Origin: Anaeromyxobacter dehalogenans
GTDB taxonomy: Bacteria; Myxococcota_A; UBA9042; DTJE01
DNA: 9,852 nt
Direction: 5' to 3'
Assembly (NCBI GenBank): GCA_020722625.1
Contig: DYKK01000104.1
Span: 1 to 9,852, forward strand
A program made the translations under genes and the position numbers. Below, in pieces: positions 5,939-9,852 of the stretch (positions are counted from its first letter, which is position 1; each line of letters begins with the position of its first letter). Under the pieces are notes generated by a model. The model saw only the letters and a program-made list of their open reading frames with translations. It had not been told where the DNA came from and did no database searches.

Positions 5939-8101
5939 TCACGACCCGGACTGGCGCAGGCGGTCCACGCCGACCACGCCCTTGACGCGGCGCAGGGCGC
6001 GCAGAATGGCTTCCAGCTGGGCCTGGTCCTCGACCTGCAACACCATGCGCACGTCCGCAAGGTGGTCCCCGATCGGCTGCGTCATGATGGAGGCGATGTT
6101 CGCCTTGCGGTCGCCGATCTCCTTGGTGACGCGGGCCAGGACCCCGGGCTCGTCCAGGCACCGCGCGGACACCGGGACATCGAAGAGCCCCTCGGTCCCC
6201 TTGACCCAGTGCGCGGGCAGCAGCCGGTCCGGGTCCACGCCGCGCAGGCCGGGACACCCCCGCGAGTGGATGGTCACGCCGCGCCCGCGCGTCACGAAGG
6301 CCACCACGTCGTCCCCCGGGATGGGATTGCAGCATTTCGCCAGGTGCAGGAGTACGTCCTCGACCCCGTCCACCGCGATCCCCTTGGGACGCCGCAGGAA
6401 GAACTCCCGCAGCCTCCCCGGCTCCCTCGGCGGCTCGGGTGCCGCGGGCGCGACCTCGACCGCCCCCGGGGCCGCCTCGGCGACCACGTCCGCGGCCCGG
6501 ACCTTCTCGAACCCCACCAGCCGGACCAGTTCGTCGAGCGTCGAGCACCGGAACCGGTCCAGCACGCGCTGGAGCCCGGCCCCGTCCAGGGCCTTCTTCA
6601 GGGCCACGCCGCGCCGCCGGAACTCGCGATCGAGGACCTGGCGTCCCACCTCGGCCGCGTGGGCACGCTCCTCGACCTGGAAGAAGGCGCGGATCTTGTT
6701 CTGGGCCTTGGCCGTGACCACGAAGGACAGCCAGTCCCGCCTGGGCCGTCCGTGTTTCGCGGTCATGATCTCGACCATGTCCCCGGACCGCAGGCGGGTG
6801 TTCAGCGGTACCAGGCGGTGGTTCACCCGCGCCCCCTGGCAGCGGTGCCCGACCTCCGTGTGGATCTCGTAGGCGAAGTCCACGGGGGTTGCGCTCCGGG
6901 GCAGGACCCTCAACTCCCCCTTGGGCGTGAACACGAAGACCTGGTCCGTGAACAGGCTCTCCTGGACCGTCTCGAGGAACTGGCGCGGGTTGCGGACCTC
7001 CTGGGCCCACTCGATCAGTTGCCGCAACCAGTTGAAGCGCTCCTGGTCCTTCAGAACGACCCCGCCGCCCTCCTTGTAGGTCCAGTGGGCCGCGATGCCC
7101 GATTCGGCCACCCGGTGCATCTCCCACGTGCGGATCTGGACCTCCATCGGCTCCCCGCCCGGTCCGAACACCGTGGTGTGCAGCGAGCGATATCCGTTGG
7201 GTTTCGGGACGTTGATGAAGTCCTTGAAGCGCGCCGGGATGGGGGTCCAGCGGTTGTGCAGATATCCGAGGACCAGCCAGCACTCCTCGACGCGCCCCAC
7301 GATCACGCGGAACGCCACGAAGTCATACACGTGGTCGAGGTCAATCTCCTGGGCCCTCATCTTCTTGAAGACGCCGAAGAGGTGCTTGGGCCGACCCGTC
7401 ACCTCGAACCCCCTCAATCCCTCGCGCTCGAGCATCCCGGTGACGGCGTCCACCACGTCCCGGATGAACCCGCGCCGCTCCTTGAGCCGCGCGTCGGCCC
7501 GCTCCTTCAGGCTTGCGTATTCCTCGGGCCACAGGAAGCGGAAGGACAGGTCCTCGAGTTCGGTCCGGATCCACGCGATGCCGAGCCGCTCGGCCAGGGG
7601 GGCGTAGATGCTCAGCGTCTCTTCCGAGATCTCACGCTGCTTGGCAGGGGTCAGGAACTCGAGCTCGCGCATGTTGTTCAGGCGGTCGCAGAGTTTGACC
7701 AGCAGGACGCGGATGTCCTGCGACATCGCGACCAGCATCTTCTTGAAGTTCTCGGCCTGCTTCTCGAGGTGCGACGTGAACTGGTAGCGCTGGAGTTTGG
7801 TGACGCCCTCGACGATCAACGCGACCTCCCGGCCGAAGCGTTCCTCGAGGTCTTCCGTGCGGTCGGGGGCGTCCTCGCGGACGTCGTGCAGGAGCGCGGC
7901 GCAGATGCTCGGGACGTCCAGTTTCAGGGTCGCGACGAGGTCCGCCACGGCGAGGGGGTGCTGGACGAACGGGACGCCGGACAGGCGCGTCTGCCCCTCG
8001 TGGGCCATCGCCGCGTAGTCGTGGGCGCGACGGATGGGGTCGAGGTCGGCTCCCGGCAGGTAGGTCCCGACCTTCTGGAGGAGGTCCGCGAGGGCGTACA
8101 T
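5939..8101 (-). CDS. rel: Bifunctional (p)ppGpp synthetase/hydrolase, Rel/SpoT family
   Basis: This enzyme makes and degrades the alarmone (p)ppGpp in the cytoplasm and drives the stringent response. From ATG 8101 it has 720 residues and all long-RSH domains. The HD hydrolase domain (about 20-190) keeps R39, H48, H72-D73 (LLHDVRED), E76, D77, D139 and N143, so hydrolysis should be intact. The synthetase domain (about 235-345) has TGRPKHLFGVFKKM, D260 (YDFVAFRV) and E320 (EVQIRT). Residues 291-294 read RFKD, the RxKD motif of bifunctional enzymes rather than the ExDD of synthetase-only RelA. A TGS domain (about 386-447), a zinc-finger/CC region (C590-C591 in AKCCNP) and a C-terminal ACT domain (about 645-720) follow. 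ATG 8101 is preferred over TTG 8119 because AGGGG lies 9 nt before the ATG. One oddity is that the usual DRLHNM reads DRLNNM. It lies 100 bp after the aldehyde dehydrogenase and 49 bp before uvrC. Confidence 0.97.
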   Translation of the reverse strand: MYALADLLQKVGTYLPGADLDPIRRAHDYAAMAHEGQTRLSGVPFVQHPLAVADLVATLKLDVPSICAALLHDVREDAPDRTEDLEERFGREVALIVEGVTKLQRYQFTSHLEKQAENFKKMLVAMSQDIRVLLVKLCDRLNNMRELEFLTPAKQREISEETLSIYAPLAERLGIAWIRTELEDLSFRFLWPEEYASLKERADARLKERRGFIRDVVDAVTGMLEREGLRGFEVTGRPKHLFGVFKKMRAQEIDLDHVYDFVAFRVIVGRVEECWLVLGYLHNRWTPIPARFKDFINVPKPNGYRSLHTTVFGPGGEPMEVQIRTWEMHRVAESGIAAHWTYKEGGGVVLKDQERFNWLRQLIEWAQEVRNPRQFLETVQESLFTDQVFVFTPKGELRVLPRSATPVDFAYEIHTEVGHRCQGARVNHRLVPLNTRLRSGDMVEIMTAKHGRPRRDWLSFVVTAKAQNKIRAFFQVEERAHAAEVGRQVLDREFRRRGVALKKALDGAGLQRVLDRFRCSTLDELVRLVGFEKVRAADVVAEAAPGAVEVAPAAPEPPREPGRLREFFLRRPKGIAVDGVEDVLLHLAKCCNPIPGDDVVAFVTRGRGVTIHSRGCPGLRGVDPDRLLPAHWVKGTEGLFDVPVSARCLDEPGVLARVTKEIGDRKANIASIMTQPIGDHLADVRMVLQVEDQAQLEAILRALRRVKGVVGVDRLRQSGS

Positions 8102-8110
8102 GGCGAAAAG

Positions 8111-8115
8111 CCCCT
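8111..8115 (-). promoter_or_regulatory. Shine-Dalgarno-like AGGGG selecting the rel ATG start
   Basis: AGGGG on the minus strand lies 9 nt before ATG 8101-8099. The alternative in-frame TTG at 8119-8117 has no comparable site upstream, and it would place this motif inside the coding region. This supports the 720-residue form of Rel. Confidence 0.5.
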
Positions 8116-8155
8116 GCAATCGGACCGAGCCGATCCGACTTCCAGGATACGCAAA

Positions 8156-8179
8156 CGCGAGCCCCGACGCCAGCCCGCG
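8156..8179 (-). terminator. Weak hairpin downstream of the aldehyde dehydrogenase
   Basis: On the minus strand CGCGGGC (8179-8173) can pair with GCTCGCG (8162-8156), a 7-bp stem with one G-U pair and a 10-nt loop, followed by only TTT. It lies 22 bases after the stop of the aldehyde dehydrogenase and before rel. The short T tract makes intrinsic termination doubtful; partial attenuation or mere GC-rich structure is equally possible. I see no convincing promoter in the rest of this 100-bp gap. Confidence 0.2.
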
Positions 8180-8201
8180 GCCCGTCCGCTTGCCCGCGCC
8201 T

Positions 8202-9788
8202 TCAGTACAGGGTCCTCCGGTAGTCCCCCCGGGTGGCCACCGCGGTCAAGAACCTCGGGACGTTGCGCAGGCTCACGAAGGCGCGCACGGCCATCTTCTG
8301 GACCTCGTAGGCCTCGCGCGAGTAGGGGTACCACCACATCCGCCGCTTCAGGAAGGACAGGGAGTGGTCCAGGTGGATGTGCTTGGGGAAGACCATCTCG
8401 AGCAGCCCCTCGTCCGAGTGCGACCGCCCGATGCCCGACTCCTTCATCCCCTGCCAGGGGGTCTCGCAGAGCCCGTAGGTATAGGCGTGGTCGTTGACCG
8501 TGACGGTCCCGGCCTGGATCCGGCGCGCCAGGGCCTCCCCGCGCTCGCGGTCCGGGGTCCACACGGACGCGGTCAGCCCGTAGATCGAGTCGTTCGCGAG
8601 GCGCACGGCCTCGTCCTCGGAATCGAAGGGCATGATGGGCAGGGCCGGGCCGAAGGTCTCCTCCGTCATGATGCGCATGGTGTGGTTCACGTCCACCAGG
8701 ACCGTGGGCTCGTAGAAGTAGCCGCGCAGCCCCGGAGGCCGCCTCCCGCCCGCGAGGACCCTCGCGCCCTTGGCGAGCGCGTCCTGGACGTGGGTCTCCA
8801 TCGTCGCCAGTTGCTCCTCGTTGGCCATGGGCCCGATGTCCACGCCGTGGTCCACGTCCTGCCCGATGCGCAGCCGCCGCGTCTTCTCGACGCACAGGGA
8901 CACGAAGCGGTCGTACAGGGGCCGCGCTACATAGACGCGCTCGACGGACGAGCAGACCTGCCCGCAGTTCATGAAGGCGCCCCACACGGCGCCGGACGAC
9001 GCGAAGTCCACGTCCGCATCCTCGCAGACGATCATGGGGTCCTTGCCGCCCAGTTCCATCACCGTGGACACGAGATTCCTGGCCGCGACCTCCTGAATCT
9101 TCTTGCCCACCTCCGTGCTCCCGGTGAAGACGACCTTGCGGACCGGGGGCTCGAACAGGGCCGTGCCCATCGCGCGCCCGGACGCGATGAGGGTGCGGAA
9201 GACGCCGTCGGGCAGGCCGCCGCCCCGGCGCAGGACCTCGTCAATCTTCAGCCCGATCAGGGCCGTGTCCGAGGCGGGCTTGAACACGACCGTGTTGCCG
9301 GCCAGCAGGGCAAACAGGATCCCGGACATGGGGATCGAGAACGGGTAGTTCCACGGGGACACGACCGACACGACCCCAAGCGGCTCATACACGATCTTCG
9401 AGGACTTCATGGATCGGATCAGGGGGTTGTGGAGCGGGATGGGCCGATCCGCCAGGACCTCCTTCGCCCGCTTCGCGTAGTAGGTGATGAGGTCGGTAGT
9501 CGGGAAGACCTCGGCGGAGAGGGCCTCCAGGCGGGGCTTGCCGGTCTCCTTCGAGATAGTCTCGCAGACGTCGTCCACGTGGTCCAGGATGTAGTCCCGG
9601 GCGCGCAGCAGGACCTTCGCGCGCCCCTCGACGCCCAGGGCGGCCCAGGCCGGGAAGGCGGCCTCCGCGTCGCGCACGGCCTGGCGGACCTCCTCGGCCG
9701 AGGCGAGCGGGACCTCGCCCAGCGGCTCCAGGGTCGCGGGGTTGATGGAAACGAGCACGTCCGGGTGCGAGTTCGTCTTGCGGGCCAT
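8202..9788 (-). CDS. NAD(P)-dependent aldehyde dehydrogenase family protein
   Basis: Oxidises an aldehyde to the carboxylic acid using NAD or NADP. The 528 residues carry the complete ALDH signature: SPWNYPFSIP with oxyanion-hole N147, the cofactor-binding stretch FKPAS, FTGSTEVGKK, MELGGKDP with general base E245, NCGQVCSS with nucleophile C279, and EETFGP near residue 378. Spacing between N147, E245 and C279 is normal for the superfamily. A C-terminal tail of about 50 residues after the core, with RRMWWYPYS, may line the substrate tunnel or the oligomer interface. The N-terminal INPATLEPLGEV and general similarity suggest the broad succinate-semialdehyde or medium-chain aldehyde group, but the sequence does not fix a substrate. 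ATG 9788 is chosen because AAGGAGG lies 5 nt upstream; ATG 9833 has no ribosome-binding site. It is the first gene of the leftward block visible here, and its function has no evident link with rel or uvrC. Confidence 0.95.
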   Translation of the reverse strand: MARKTNSHPDVLVSINPATLEPLGEVPLASAEEVRQAVRDAEAAFPAWAALGVEGRAKVLLRARDYILDHVDDVCETISKETGKPRLEALSAEVFPTTDLITYYAKRAKEVLADRPIPLHNPLIRSMKSSKIVYEPLGVVSVVSPWNYPFSIPMSGILFALLAGNTVVFKPASDTALIGLKIDEVLRRGGGLPDGVFRTLIASGRAMGTALFEPPVRKVVFTGSTEVGKKIQEVAARNLVSTVMELGGKDPMIVCEDADVDFASSGAVWGAFMNCGQVCSSVERVYVARPLYDRFVSLCVEKTRRLRIGQDVDHGVDIGPMANEEQLATMETHVQDALAKGARVLAGGRRPPGLRGYFYEPTVLVDVNHTMRIMTEETFGPALPIMPFDSEDEAVRLANDSIYGLTASVWTPDRERGEALARRIQAGTVTVNDHAYTYGLCETPWQGMKESGIGRSHSDEGLLEMVFPKHIHLDHSLSFLKRRMWWYPYSREAYEVQKMAVRAFVSLRNVPRFLTAVATRGDYRRTLY

Positions 9789-9793
9789 GGCCA

Positions 9794-9800
9794 CCTCCTT
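9794..9800 (-). promoter_or_regulatory. Strong Shine-Dalgarno of the aldehyde dehydrogenase
   Basis: AAGGAGG on the minus strand, a near-perfect anti-16S match, lies 5 nt before ATG 9788. It is the best ribosome-binding site in the window and excludes the in-frame ATG at 9833, which would put this site inside the coding sequence. Confidence 0.85.
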
Positions 9801-9821
9801 GCGGTTCGCAACCAGGCATCC

Positions 9822-9850
9822 AGGATGGCGCATCGCGTCGAACGTGTCAA
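9822..9850 (-). promoter_or_regulatory. Possible promoter of the aldehyde dehydrogenase
   Basis: On the minus strand TTGACA (9850-9845) is a perfect -35 hexamer. At an ideal 17-nt spacing the -10 position reads CATCCT, only three of six matches. The -35 lies in the same 10-bp context as the one before the M23 peptidase. Because the -10 is poor and the window ends here, this is tentative. Confidence 0.35.
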
Positions 9851-9852
9851 TC

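Noticed and set aside
3937..5985. 682-codon open frame on the plus strand opposite uvrC
   Set aside because: Antisense to complete uvrC, with no recognisable domain and shadow-frame composition. It begins in the intergenic region only by chance.
5890..6060. Longer UvrC N-terminus
   Set aside because: The extra residues overlap the 3' end of rel, do not resemble UvrC, and the family start matches ATG 5889.
8120..8201. Promoter in front of rel
   Set aside because: A TATCCT resembles a -10 (about 8144-8149), but the matching -35 position has only two of six consensus bases.
6062..8497. 811-codon open frame on the plus strand opposite rel
   Set aside because: It lies antisense to an unmistakable rel gene. 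Its composition (Arg/Pro/Gly/His/Asp-rich, low complexity) is that of a shadow frame produced by high GC at third positions.
9789..9833. ATG 9833 as start of the aldehyde dehydrogenase
   Set aside because: No Shine-Dalgarno precedes it, whereas AAGGAGG lies 5 nt before ATG 9788.
1..9852. CRISPR array, tRNA/rRNA, insertion sequence or phage genes
   Set aside because: No regularly spaced repeats, no tRNA-like cloverleaf, and no transposase or integrase motifs were seen on either strand.

Overview
The window is GC-rich bacterial chromosome (roughly 70% G+C by eye, with strong G/C preference at third codon positions). It carries six protein genes, no RNA genes, no mobile elements and no CRISPR array. 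The cysteine-rich secreted protein at the left edge has MopE-type CN-x-QDDDCDG repeats next to a PPC-like beta domain. This style is common in Myxococcota and related former Deltaproteobacteria, so that affiliation is my best guess. It rests on style, not on a phylogenetic marker.

Layout. Bases 2-964 (+) hold the C-terminal 320 residues of the secreted MopE-like protein. Bases 1015-2457 (+) encode an unrecognised 480-residue membrane-anchored protein with one N-terminal and two C-terminal hydrophobic segments. These two genes converge, with 11 bp between stop codons, on a leftward block. Read in the direction of transcription (right to left), that block is an NAD(P)-dependent aldehyde dehydrogenase (9788-8202), a bifunctional Rel/SpoT-type (p)ppGpp synthetase/hydrolase (8101-5939), the excinuclease subunit UvrC (5889-4012), and a MepM/YebA-type M23 cell-wall endopeptidase (3812-2469).

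Working together. rel and uvrC are 49 bp apart and are probably cotranscribed, which would link the stringent response to nucleotide-excision repair. The peptidase is set apart by a 199-bp gap with a perfect -35 hexamer (TTGACA), a plausible -10, a strong Shine-Dalgarno before a TTG start, an inverted repeat straddling the -35, and a run of imperfect heptamer repeats at the end of uvrC. It therefore probably has its own promoter. The aldehyde dehydrogenase has a very good ribosome-binding site and a possible promoter at the right edge that shares an exact 10-mer with the peptidase promoter.

Most of the window is conserved housekeeping sequence. The less explained items are the orphan membrane protein, the MopE-like fragment and the 3813-4011 intergenic region. 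I see no convincing evidence of a new multi-gene system.
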